Shown here piece after piece: positions 15,561 to 24,414 of a stretch of 64,000 nt of DNA. The DNA lies in the NCBI GenBank assembly GCA_039680175.1, contig JBDKTO010000067.1, positions 96,530 through 160,529 on the forward strand, in the 5' to 3' direction. The notes below the pieces were generated by a model, which searched no databases, had not been told where the DNA came from, and saw only the letters and a list, made by a program, of their open reading frames with translations. The position numbers were made by a program, and so were the translations under genes. Within the stretch, counting starts at the first letter, position 1, and each line of letters starts with the position of its first letter. Origin of the DNA: Veillonellales bacterium (GTDB lineage: Bacteria; Bacillota; Negativicutes; JAAYSF01).

Positions 15561-18500
15561 TCACCACAGAACTGTAACGGCTCCTTTCCCCAAAATATTT
15601 TCCAAATCGCCGATTGCTTCCGGTGAAGGAGCAATCCAGAATTGTCTTTCCGTTTTAATCACACGATGGCTGTCGACGAGATGGAGATAAACGATGGCCG
15701 CGCCATGATATTTTGCAAAGCTTTCTTTTATCTTAGCAAATATCACTTCATTCTCCTGGTGCTTACGAATTTTTATCTGCACCTCGCCGCCTGCTTTTTC
15801 CAATAATAAAACAGTATCCGCCATAATTTTAACACTGTCTTCACTAGCGTTCAGCCGGCCTGCCACAATCACCGGCATATCGGGAATCAGCAGCCGGTTG
15901 ACTTTATTAAATACTCGGGGAAAGGCAATGATTTCGATAGCGTCAAAAAAATCTTCCAGCGTAGCAAAACACATCATATCGCCGGCTTTAGTCGTAATTC
16001 GCTTGGCGCCGGTAATCAGTCCGGCCACTCTGACCACTTTACCGTCTTCATATTCCCCGCTAAGCAGTTCTTTTATCATCGGAAATTTTTTCATTTGTTC
16101 ACGAAATTTATCCAGAGGATGACCGGTTATATAGAAACCGGTCATTTCTTTTTCCAGATTCAGCCTCTCCTCCTGTGGTAGTTCCGGAATATCAGGCAGC
16201 ACAATATCATTAATACCAGTTAATGTTTCTTCACCAAACAAGTCCATTTGTCCACTGGCTAAATCACGCTGTCTTACTGCCGCAGCATCTACCGCCCGGT
16301 CCAGCACGGCCAAAAGCTGAGAGCGCCGGGCAGCAAAGGAATCAAACGCACCGCATTTTATCAAACTTTCGATCACCCGTTTATTCACAACCCGCATATC
16401 AACCCGGGTACAAAAATCAACTAAGGAACTAAACTTATCCGCCTTGCTGCGAGCTTCGATAATATTTTCAATAGCATTATCCCCAACATTTTTTACTCCT
16501 GCCAAGCCAAATCGTATCGCGTCACCATCAACTGAAAAACTTGCCTTACTGGCATTGATATCCGGCGGTAAAACAGGGATTTCCATGCGTTTACATTCCT
16601 CAATATAAAAACCGACCTTTTCATTGGCCCCGCCCATAACACTGGTCAATAAAGCCGCCATAAATTCCTGGGGATAATGAGCCTTGAGATAGGCTGTCTG
16701 ATAAGCAACAAGAGCATAAGCAGCGCTATGGGATTTATTGAACCCATAATCAGCAAAGTGCGTCATCAGCTCAAAAATTTCAATCGCCAGTTTATCTTCA
16801 ATATTTCTTTCTCTGGCCCCCCGCAAAAAATCATCCCGCTGGGCAGCCAGGACTTCGTGTTTCTTCTTGCCCATGGCCCGGCGCAGTAAATCCGCTTGTC
16901 CTAAGGTAAAACCAGCCAAAGTCGAAGCAATCTGCATAACCTGCTCCTGGTACAAAATGACGCCAAACGTATCCTGCAATATTGGTTTCAGTATGGGATG
17001 CAAATAAGTTACCTGTTTTTCTCCATGCCGTCCATTGATAAAGTCGGCTACCATCCCGCTGCCCAAAGGGCCAGGCCTGTATAATGCCACTAAGGGTATA
17101 AGATCGGCAAAACTTTCCGGTCTTAGCTCCTTTACCAAATTCGTCATGCCGCTGGACTCCATTTGAAAAACACCAGCAGTATCTCCGCTTGCCAGCATAT
17201 TGCAAGTTTTTTCATCGGCAAGGGGAATATGATCCATATCTACAGTCTCCCCCCGGTTTGACCGAATCAGCTCCAGGGTATCACCTATAACCGTCAGCGT
17301 CCGCAGCCCCAGTAAATCCATCTTCAGCAACCCGATTTCCTCAATGCGGTCTTTATCATACTGAGTCGTCAAAAATCCTTCCGCTGAATTCTGCAACGGC
17401 ACATAATGCGTCAGAGGCTCTTTGGCAATGACAAGACCGGCGGCATGGGTAGAGGCATGACGGGGCAATCCTTCCACCGCCATCGCCAAGTCCAATAATT
17501 TTTTCACTGCCGGTTCCGCTTGATAAGCAGCTTTGAGTTCGGCATTGACGGTTAATGCTTTCGCCAAAGTAATGCCCAGTTCATTCGGCACCAGTTTGGC
17601 AATACGGTCAACTTCTCCATAAGGCATGTTGAGGGCACGCCCCACATCACGAATTGCCGCCTTGGCCGCCATGGTGCCAAAAGTAATAATCTGCGCTACC
17701 CGATCCGCTCCATAGCGTTTCGCTACATAATCAATCACTTTACTTCGCTTCACATAGCAAAAATCAATATCAATATCCGGCATCGTGACCCGCTCCGGGT
17801 TTAAAAACCGTTCGAACAGCAACCCGTAGCGCAAAGGATCAATATTGGTAATGCCCAGTACATACGCGACAATACTTCCCGCCGCCGACCCGCGTCCGGG
17901 ACCAACGGGAATGCCGTTGTGGCGGGCGTAATTAATAAAATCCCACACAATTAAAAAATAGCTGGAATAGCCCATCTTTTGAATTACCGCCAGCTCGTAT
18001 TCCAGCCGCGACTTCACTGTCTCATCTACTGTTTTATACCGTCCGGGCAGCCCCTCACGACACAGCTGACGTAAATATTCGTCATCGGTAAGTCCCTGGG
18101 GAACGGGAAATTCAGGTAGGAGCAAATGACCGAATTCAAACTTTACATTACAGCGTTCAGCAATTCGCCAGGTATTTTCCAGTGCTTCCGGAATTTCTCC
18201 AAAAAGGCCGGCCATTTCTCCGGCACTTTTTAAATAAAACTCATTATTGGGAAACCGCAGTCTCCCCGTATCATCCACCGTTTTCCCCATTTGAATACAA
18301 AGCAGAACATCATGGCATTCCCCATCGGTTTTATTAATATAATGCAAATCGTTCGTTGCGACTAAACCAATACCCGTTTTCCTGGCGATTTCAATAAGAC
18401 GGCCATTTACCTGCTGCTGCTCCGGCAAGCCATGATCCTGTACCTCCAAAAAGAAATTATCGGCGCCAAAAATAGAGCGGTACTCCTCAGCTAATGCTCC

Positions 18501-18992
18501 GGCACCGGCAAAATCACCTTTGAGCAGCAGTGAGGGAATTTCACCGGCAATACAGGCGCTAAGACAAATCAAGCCCTCGCTGTATTGCCGCAGCAGTTCT
18601 CTGTCGATCCTCGGCTTATAATAAAATCCTTCCGTATACCCCCGGGAAACCAGCTCGATCAGATTCCGGTAACCCTGATTGTTCTCAGCCAGCAGAATCA
18701 AATGATAATAGGATTCCCCTTCCACCGCGCTTTTTTCCAGCCGTGAGCGGGGAGCCACATAAACTTCACAGCCAATAATAGGCTTGACACCTTGCTTTTC
18801 GGCCTCCTTATAAAAATCAATCACTCCGTACATCGCACCATGATCAGTAATAGCCACTGCCGGCATACCCAATTCTTTTACACGCTGAATCAATTTATCA
18901 ATCCGGCAGGCTCCGTCAAGCAAACTATATTCGGTATGAACATGAAGGTGGACGAACCGACCGTTATAATCATCTTTCATTGTATGTTGCAA
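15561..18992 (-). CDS. dnaE: DNA polymerase III alpha subunit
   Basis: A replicative polymerase of 1143 residues, the usual length for DnaE. The PHP domain opens with VHLHVHTEYSLLDGA, the catalytic core includes PDIDIDF with the metal-binding aspartates, and GPGRGSAAGS precedes it. A helix-hairpin-helix region and a C-terminal OB fold (about residues 970-1060) follow. The start is the TTG at 18992: GGGGAGG lies nine bases upstream, whereas the ATG four codons on is too far from it. It is monocistronic here; in many Firmicutes dnaE neighbours accA, pfkA and pyk, and of these only pyk is nearby. Confidence 0.97.
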   Translation of the reverse strand: MQHTMKDDYNGRFVHLHVHTEYSLLDGACRIDKLIQRVKELGMPAVAITDHGAMYGVIDFYKEAEKQGVKPIIGCEVYVAPRSRLEKSAVEGESYYHLILLAENNQGYRNLIELVSRGYTEGFYYKPRIDRELLRQYSEGLICLSACIAGEIPSLLLKGDFAGAGALAEEYRSIFGADNFFLEVQDHGLPEQQQVNGRLIEIARKTGIGLVATNDLHYINKTDGECHDVLLCIQMGKTVDDTGRLRFPNNEFYLKSAGEMAGLFGEIPEALENTWRIAERCNVKFEFGHLLLPEFPVPQGLTDDEYLRQLCREGLPGRYKTVDETVKSRLEYELAVIQKMGYSSYFLIVWDFINYARHNGIPVGPGRGSAAGSIVAYVLGITNIDPLRYGLLFERFLNPERVTMPDIDIDFCYVKRSKVIDYVAKRYGADRVAQIITFGTMAAKAAIRDVGRALNMPYGEVDRIAKLVPNELGITLAKALTVNAELKAAYQAEPAVKKLLDLAMAVEGLPRHASTHAAGLVIAKEPLTHYVPLQNSAEGFLTTQYDKDRIEEIGLLKMDLLGLRTLTVIGDTLELIRSNRGETVDMDHIPLADEKTCNMLASGDTAGVFQMESSGMTNLVKELRPESFADLIPLVALYRPGPLGSGMVADFINGRHGEKQVTYLHPILKPILQDTFGVILYQEQVMQIASTLAGFTLGQADLLRRAMGKKKHEVLAAQRDDFLRGARERNIEDKLAIEIFELMTHFADYGFNKSHSAAYALVAYQTAYLKAHYPQEFMAALLTSVMGGANEKVGFYIEECKRMEIPVLPPDINASKASFSVDGDAIRFGLAGVKNVGDNAIENIIEARSKADKFSSLVDFCTRVDMRVVNKRVIESLIKCGAFDSFAARRSQLLAVLDRAVDAAAVRQRDLASGQMDLFGEETLTGINDIVLPDIPELPQEERLNLEKEMTGFYITGHPLDKFREQMKKFPMIKELLSGEYEDGKVVRVAGLITGAKRITTKAGDMMCFATLEDFFDAIEIIAFPRVFNKVNRLLIPDMPVIVAGRLNASEDSVKIMADTVLLLEKAGGEVQIKIRKHQENEVIFAKIKESFAKYHGAAIVYLHLVDSHRVIKTERQFWIAPSPEAIGDLENILGKGAVTVLW

Positions 18993-19227
18993 GCGAGTAA
19001 TCCTCCCCTGGGAATGAATGATTTATGAATGCCAGGAACTCTGTTTCCTTTACAAAAATTCAACAAAATAACATGATACTCCTGCACTTGACCGTCTGAA
19101 ACGCCCTATTCTTTATAAAGAGGAAAGTGCAAACCCAATTATGCTTTGACTTTGCAACTATCGGCAGGTATTCTCTTCTCTATGTGGAAATTATAATGGT
19201 TAGAAATGTTTAAAGAGGTGTTGTTCC

Positions 19228-20097
19228 TTGTATCAAATTGGTATTTTACAACTCACCCAGAACCTTGATGACGCGGTTCAGGGGTTTAAACAGGGTTTAA
19301 GCAAATATGGACTGCAAGCCGAATTCCATTATTTGAATGCTGACGGCAATACAGTGGCATTGCCGGATTTAGCAAAAGCGCTGATGAAGCGGCAGGTTGA
19401 TCTTATTTTTGCCTGTTCGACACCGGCCGCCAAAGCCGCAGCCAACCTTCCCGGAAACATTCCCGTAGTGTTTACCCCTGTGTTTGACCCTGTAGGCGCC
19501 GGGCTAGTCAATAATATGGCATTGCCCGGCGGCAAAATTACCGGCGTATCCGGCATGGTGAAATCAACGGATAAAATTGCTTTTATCCACCGTTTACTGC
19601 CGAATGCCAAAACGATTGGCGTACTTTATCACACCGGCGACAGCAATGCCCAATTAGAACTTACCCATTTTCAACAAGCGGCACAGGATGAGCTGGAACT
19701 GCGGGAACTGCCGGTTCATCAACCGGAAGACCTCTCAAAGCTTTCGGAGCTTTTGCCGGCGGAATTGGATGCTCTCTTTCTGCCAATTGGCCGGATTATT
19801 GAAGAAAACTTTGCCACTGTCGTCTATTATACCGATGCCGTCAAGTTACCTATTATAGCCTCGCATGCCCCTAACGTTTCCTTTGGTGCTCTAGGAGCAC
19901 TGGTTGCCAATCACCATTGTCTGGGAGTAAATTGCGCCGCCAAAGCGGCACAGATTCTTAGCGGCACTGCTCCTGGCTCTATCCCTGTCGGTGTTGTCGA
20001 GGAACCTGAAATTCTGCTCAATGATTTTACCGCGCAAAATTTAGGGATTAAACTGCCAATCAGTCTGAAGCTGGCCGCCAAAGAAATTTACGAATAG
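19228..20097 (+). CDS. ABC-transporter substrate-binding-like protein without signal peptide
   Basis: A 289-residue periplasmic-binding fold of the ABC_sub_bind family (TrpX/YvrC-like): IGILQLTQNLDDAVQGFKQGL, VVFTPVFDPVGAGLV, KTIGVLYHTGDSNAQ and LPIIASHAPNVSFGALG. Relatives are lipoproteins, but this one starts directly at the first strand, so it is predicted to stay in the cytoplasm. The TTG start follows AGAGG at about eight bases, and no longer in-frame signal peptide is visible. No permease or ATPase is adjacent. It is the first gene of a run with a U32 protein and an aminotransferase, so a cytoplasmic sensor or carrier role is conceivable but unproven. Confidence 0.8.
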   Translation: MYQIGILQLTQNLDDAVQGFKQGLSKYGLQAEFHYLNADGNTVALPDLAKALMKRQVDLIFACSTPAAKAAANLPGNIPVVFTPVFDPVGAGLVNNMALPGGKITGVSGMVKSTDKIAFIHRLLPNAKTIGVLYHTGDSNAQLELTHFQQAAQDELELRELPVHQPEDLSKLSELLPAELDALFLPIGRIIEENFATVVYYTDAVKLPIIASHAPNVSFGALGALVANHHCLGVNCAAKAAQILSGTAPGSIPVGVVEEPEILLNDFTAQNLGIKLPISLKLAAKEIYE

Positions 20098-20123
20098 GAT
20101 TATTTTTACCTTTTGATTTGGAG

Positions 20124-22082
20124 ATGAAAAATGTGATTTTAACCCAAAATTCTCTTGAACTCCTGGCCCCTGTCGGTACCTGGGAAGTATTGGAGGCCGC
20201 AATTTCTGCCGGTGCCGATGCCGTTTATCTTGGTGGTAAACGATTTAATATGCGGATGCATCGGACCGATGTGAACTTTGACGACGAAATGCTGGAACAC
20301 GCTATTGAATATGCCCACGCCCACAATGTCCGTTTATATGTCACAGTAAATAACTTGATTAGCGACCATGAGCTGGAGACGATGCGCTCTTATCTGCAAT
20401 TATTAGAAAAGTTACAGCCTGATGCCTTAATTGTCCAGGATTTAGCAATTTTGGAACTCGCCCGCAATTTAAAACTTACGGTTCCCCTGCATGCATCGGT
20501 GATGATGAATACTCATAATGAATATGCCGTCCGCACCTTGCAGGATTATGGAATTACCCGCGTGGTAGCCAATCGGGAGATGACGTTAGCTCAGCTTGCT
20601 TTATTAAAAGAAAAAACCGGCATCGAAATTGAATACTTTATTCACGGCGATATGTGTATCGCTCACAGTGGTCAATGCATCCATTCCGGTGTCCTATTCG
20701 GCCAAAGTTCAAATCGGGGCCGCTGTTTGAAACCATGCCGCTGGCCCTATCAGTTGGTTGATGGGGAAACCGGTGAATTAATTTCCGCTGAGGACCCCGG
20801 TCCCTATAAGCTGGCTCTTAAGGACATGTGCATGTACCGGAATTTACCGGAGCTGATTCAGGCCGGTGTCTGCTCCTTTAAAATTGAAGGCAGAATGCGC
20901 ACCGCTGATTTTGTCAGAAAAATTGTCCGGGTTTATCGTCGGGCTATTGATCGCTATATCGCCGATCCTACCGGCTATACAATTGACGAAAATGATTGGG
21001 ATGAACTTTATAACCACCGTTCCCGTGATTTTTCAACTTGCTACGCCTTGGGTAACCCCGGAGCGAACGCAATCGGCTACAGCGGTAAACGGGAACCCCG
21101 CTTTTTCAGTCAGGCAGTAAAAGAGGCAGGCATGCCGCTTTCTTCCACAGCTTTGCCAACGGCTTCTCCACAACCGGACTTTCACCCAACCCTGGCGGTA
21201 CGAGTAGCCAACATACAGAGTTTGACTGCTGCTTGTCAAAATGGAGCCGACATTGTCTATATCGCTGGCGAAGCTTTCCGGCCGCAAAAGCCCTGGACTT
21301 TGACAAAAATTCAAGAAGCTATCCGGGAAGCCGCTAACTACCAATGCCAGGTAGTCGTCTCTACTCCCAGAGTGACCATGGAACAGGAATGCGGTGAATA
21401 CACTCAGTTCTTTCATGCTCTAAGCAGGCTTCAGAATAAACCTCAGGGTCTCATGCTCAGTAACATCGGCATGCTGCGGCTTGCTCGTCAGCTTTCCAAT
21501 GTTCCGGTACAGACCGACTTTTCGTTGAACGTATTTAACCATGTTACAGTAAACTGGCTAATGAACAATGGGGCAAGTAAAGCGACCATATCACCGGAAG
21601 CATCGCTTGAACAAGTCCTGGCTTTAGCTGCCAAAAGTCCCTTGCCCTTGGAAATGATTATTCACGGCCCTTTGGAGGCGATGGTTGTGGAACATTCCCT
21701 GCCTGCGGCAATACTGGGCCATGACGTGTTCGATAACAGTGCTGCTCTCTTAGATCGTCCTTATGCCTTACTGGATACTGCCGGTCAGCGTCATCCCATC
21801 CGCATTGATCAATATGGCCGCAATCATATCCTGTTTGCCAAAGATCTTTGCCTTTTGCCTTATCTGAGCACACTATCCGGTGTAACCCACTTCCGGATCG
21901 AGGGGCAGCATTATTCGTCTTCCCAGGTCGGTGCTATTACAGCCATCTACCGGCAGGAACTCACTACTATAAAAGAACAGGCTGCCGATTATCGATTTAA
22001 CTCTAATAGTCTGGACAAACTGGCTGCCATTAACCCCAGAGAACTGGGCATTGGCGCATTTCGCTACCGGGTATCCCGATAA
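20124..22082 (+). CDS. U32-family protein (peptidase U32 / prephenate-dependent tRNA hydroxylase type)
   Basis: A protein of about 650 residues. The N-terminal barrel (LELLAPVGTWEVLEAAISAG) leads to the family signature around IEYFIHGDMCIAHSGQC and the later NRGRCLKPCRWPY. Together these give four cysteines able to bind an iron-sulfur cluster. A second, diverged U32-like half follows. Members were annotated as collagenases; several are now known to modify tRNA or rRNA, so proteolysis should not be assumed. The start is uncertain: TTG 20118, ATG 20124 and GTG 20133 are all in frame, and the GTG has GGAG nine bases upstream. It follows the binding-protein gene closely. Confidence 0.85.
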   Translation: MKNVILTQNSLELLAPVGTWEVLEAAISAGADAVYLGGKRFNMRMHRTDVNFDDEMLEHAIEYAHAHNVRLYVTVNNLISDHELETMRSYLQLLEKLQPDALIVQDLAILELARNLKLTVPLHASVMMNTHNEYAVRTLQDYGITRVVANREMTLAQLALLKEKTGIEIEYFIHGDMCIAHSGQCIHSGVLFGQSSNRGRCLKPCRWPYQLVDGETGELISAEDPGPYKLALKDMCMYRNLPELIQAGVCSFKIEGRMRTADFVRKIVRVYRRAIDRYIADPTGYTIDENDWDELYNHRSRDFSTCYALGNPGANAIGYSGKREPRFFSQAVKEAGMPLSSTALPTASPQPDFHPTLAVRVANIQSLTAACQNGADIVYIAGEAFRPQKPWTLTKIQEAIREAANYQCQVVVSTPRVTMEQECGEYTQFFHALSRLQNKPQGLMLSNIGMLRLARQLSNVPVQTDFSLNVFNHVTVNWLMNNGASKATISPEASLEQVLALAAKSPLPLEMIIHGPLEAMVVEHSLPAAILGHDVFDNSAALLDRPYALLDTAGQRHPIRIDQYGRNHILFAKDLCLLPYLSTLSGVTHFRIEGQHYSSSQVGAITAIYRQELTTIKEQAADYRFNSNSLDKLAAINPRELGIGAFRYRVSR

Positions 22083-22105
22083 GCATTTTAAAGAGGGTGA
22101 TTTTG

Positions 22106-23398
22106 ATGGAAAACTATATTGGCCCATCTGAAATTTTACGTAAAAAAAAGGAATACATGATTCCTTGCGTTTATCATTATTATCATCAACCTATGCAATT
22201 AGTGCGAGGAGAAATGCAGTATTTATATGACCATACCGGCAAACAGTATCTGGATTGTTTCGCCGGTGTCTCCGTCATGAATTGCGGACATTGCAATCCT
22301 GAGATTACCAAAGCAATCTGCCAACAAGTAAATACCTTGCAGCATACTTGTACCATCTACCTAACCGAAAATATCGTAAACTTAGCCGAACGCTTGGCTC
22401 AAATTACTCCGGGGCGTTTACAAAAATCTTTTTTTTGCGCCAGTGGTACAGAAGCAAATGAAGGTGCCGCACTTCTCGCCTCCATTTTTACCGGTCGTAA
22501 TGAATTTCTAAGCTTACGCCAGGGACTTCATGGCCGGACGAAATTGACCATGAGCCTAACCGGCCTAAGCCTCTGGCGGACCGATACCGCTCCCGTAGGC
22601 GGCATTAGCTTTGCTCCTAATGCTTACTGCTATCGCTGCCCCTTTCACAAGCAATATCCGGAATGCGACCTTGCCTGCGCCAATGAAATTGAAACAATCA
22701 TAAAAACTTCCACATCCGGACAAGTAGCCGCTTTATTTGCCGAACCCATTCAGGGAAATGGCGGCATCATTACCCCGCCTGCCGGCTACTTTAAACGAGT
22801 AAAAGAAATCTTAGAAGCTTATGGGATCCTTCTGGTGGTCGACGAAGTGCAAACCGGATTTGGCCGGACCGGTAAAATGTTTGCAATTGAGCATTACGAT
22901 GTTGAGCCTGATATTATGACTATGGCCAAAGCATTAGGAAACGGCACCCCTGTCGGGGCATTTATCTCCCGGTCTGAAATCGCTGATCAATATACCCGTC
23001 CCGGTGCGTCTACCTTAGGCGGCAATCCGGTGACATCTGCCGCAAGTCTGGCCACTTTAGCTTACATCGCTGAGCACAATCTGCCTGACCGAGCTGCTAA
23101 ATTAGGGAACTATCTAAAGGATGGATTGTACAAGCTGCAAAAAAAGTATCCGATAATTGGCGATATCCGCGGCTTAGGACTGATGGTAGGCGCTGAACTG
23201 GTGCTGCCTGGAAAACTGCCGGCCTTTGAACAGGTGGATATCATACTGGAAAAAATGAAAGACCGGGGCTTTTTAATTGGTAAAAACGGACCCAATCGCA
23301 ATGTCCTGGCCTTTCAACCACCGCTTGTCATCACCTATACTGACCTTGATGACCTATTTAATAATCTGGATTTTGTACTGGCATCCATGCATATCTAA
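22106..23398 (+). CDS. Class III pyridoxal-phosphate aminotransferase
   Basis: A 430-residue PLP enzyme of the class III group (AGXT2, ornithine or GABA aminotransferase-like). Visible motifs are CASGTEANEGAALLA, the PLP-binding VVDEVQTGFGRTGKM and the Schiff-base lysine in MTMAKALGNGTPVGAF. A cysteine-rich loop (YCYRCPFHKQYPECDLAC) is unusual and could bind metal; close relatives share this loop. The donor and acceptor cannot be fixed; alanine-glyoxylate or beta-amino acid transfer is possible. The ATG at 22106 follows GAGGGTG. It is the last gene of the three-gene run and ends before a terminator at 23428. Confidence 0.88.
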   Translation: MENYIGPSEILRKKKEYMIPCVYHYYHQPMQLVRGEMQYLYDHTGKQYLDCFAGVSVMNCGHCNPEITKAICQQVNTLQHTCTIYLTENIVNLAERLAQITPGRLQKSFFCASGTEANEGAALLASIFTGRNEFLSLRQGLHGRTKLTMSLTGLSLWRTDTAPVGGISFAPNAYCYRCPFHKQYPECDLACANEIETIIKTSTSGQVAALFAEPIQGNGGIITPPAGYFKRVKEILEAYGILLVVDEVQTGFGRTGKMFAIEHYDVEPDIMTMAKALGNGTPVGAFISRSEIADQYTRPGASTLGGNPVTSAASLATLAYIAEHNLPDRAAKLGNYLKDGLYKLQKKYPIIGDIRGLGLMVGAELVLPGKLPAFEQVDIILEKMKDRGFLIGKNGPNRNVLAFQPPLVITYTDLDDLFNNLDFVLASMHI

Positions 23399-23405
23399 GC
23401 TGCGC

Positions 23406-23699
23406 TTACCCTCGCAGCATTCGCCCGGTTCGTACACTTTTCTGTGTGCGAACTGTTTTTTTTAGCATCTCTGCATGGAAAATATTGTATTGGCGCTGCC
23501 GAACTTTTTTTACCCGCTTGGCATGAGCAATAAATACGGTAATAGCTGCCAATGCCCAGACAACAGCAAATATACGGCCAACGGTTGATGCCAGGAATTC
23601 CGGTATGGCGATTGAAAACAATGCGAGCATTGCCATTATAGCGATCAGACTAATTAACGAACCAAACTTGCCGGTCTTTTCTTTAAATAATGGTTTCAT
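23406..23699 (-). CDS. Small two-helix membrane protein of unknown function
   Basis: A 97-residue protein with two hydrophobic helices (SLISLIAIMAMLALFSIAI and IFAVVWALAAITVFIAHA) and a long basic C-terminal tail (AKRVKKVRQRQYN onwards). No family is recognised. The ATG at 23699 has GGAG seven bases upstream and is preferred over the ATG at 23714, which lies upstream of that site. The last 20 codons coincide with the terminator of the convergent aminotransferase gene, so its C-terminal sequence is partly dictated by RNA structure. A simple inner-membrane protein is all that can be said. Confidence 0.5.
   Translation of the reverse strand: MKPLFKEKTGKFGSLISLIAIMAMLALFSIAIPEFLASTVGRIFAVVWALAAITVFIAHAKRVKKVRQRQYNIFHAEMLKKTVRTQKSVRTGRMLRG
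23428..23463 (+). terminator. Terminator embedded in the 3' coding end of a convergent gene
   Basis: GTTCGTACAC and GTGTGCGAAC pair around TTTTCT, followed by TGTTTTTTTT on the plus strand. It ends the aminotransferase transcript while also encoding the C-terminus of the minus-strand gene. Confidence 0.8.
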
Positions 23700-23797
23700 C
23701 GCTGCACTCCTCATATAATAGTTTCTATTGTAGTATATTATTTTATAGCATTAGCTATTACCAGGATTATGCAATTATATGCATGAATAAGAAAGAA

Positions 23798-23813
23798 CAC
23801 TCCTTAAGGAGTG
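23798..23813 (-). terminator. Terminator of sepF
   Basis: The perfect palindrome CACTCCTTAAGGAGTG lies downstream of sepF and is followed on the minus strand by TTCTTTCTTATT. Confidence 0.75.
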
Positions 23814-23847
23814 CCCCGATTAACTTACATCGCTATGTAACGCAACA

Positions 23848-24252
23848 TCATTCCGACTGTTTTACATAAGTTGGAATAGAATAGGCACAAAGTTTTTTAT
23901 TAATTTCAACTGTAGCCGGAACATACAACAAAACACGTTCGGAAATTTTTTCTACTGTACCGTCAATAACATAACACACACCATCAAGAAAATCACTCAT
24001 GGACTGTTGCGTAGCATAATCCGTAGCTTCAAAATTAACAATGATTGCAACATTTGTTTTTAAATGGCCGGCACAAAGACGGACGTCCTCATATTTGTGA
24101 GGCTCTATCACAATCATTCTCAATTCTTCCGGCATATTGGAATGCACCCGTAAATGCGCCGGTTTGCTTCTTGCGCGTGAAGTCGACGATTCAACGGGCT
24201 CTTCAATTGGCATTAAAAAATTTGTCAGTTTATCAAGCAAGCCAACTGCCAT
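23848..24252 (-). CDS. sepF: Cell division protein SepF
   Basis: A 134-residue protein that anchors FtsZ to the membrane in Gram-positive and related bacteria. It has an N-terminal amphipathic segment (MAVGLLDKLTNFLMP) for membrane binding, a short linker, and the SepF core with VIEPHKYEDVRLCAGHL and DFLDGVCYVIDGTVEKISERVLLYVPA split across it. The ATG at 24252 keeps the amphipathic helix at the N-terminus; a GTG at 24273 is possible. It is not linked to ftsZ or ylmE here but stands alone with its own SigH-type promoter, which fits extra division protein supply at the onset of sporulation (inference). Confidence 0.93.
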   Translation of the reverse strand: MAVGLLDKLTNFLMPIEEPVESSTSRARSKPAHLRVHSNMPEELRMIVIEPHKYEDVRLCAGHLKTNVAIIVNFEATDYATQQSMSDFLDGVCYVIDGTVEKISERVLLYVPATVEINKKLCAYSIPTYVKQSE

Positions 24253-24305
24253 ATCTCCATCATCCCCCGACACATCATTATATTAATTACCATATTTTAG
24301 TAATA

Positions 24306-24330
24306 ATTCGACATATTTTAAATAATTCCT
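24306..24330 (-). promoter_or_regulatory. SigH-type promoter of sepF with overlapping Spo0A-like box
   Basis: AGGAATT (24330-24324), exactly 14 bases, then GAAT (24309-24306). The -10 lies inside TGTCGAA (24313-24307), the seven-base Spo0A box, so binding of Spo0A could block or modulate this promoter. Confidence 0.7.
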
Positions 24331-24414
24331 GCATTATAAGAATTTTTTTAATAATCTTGCCGAAATTTTTAATAGTAAAGGATTACTGGTAATTTTAATA
24401 TTGACAGTTCACAG

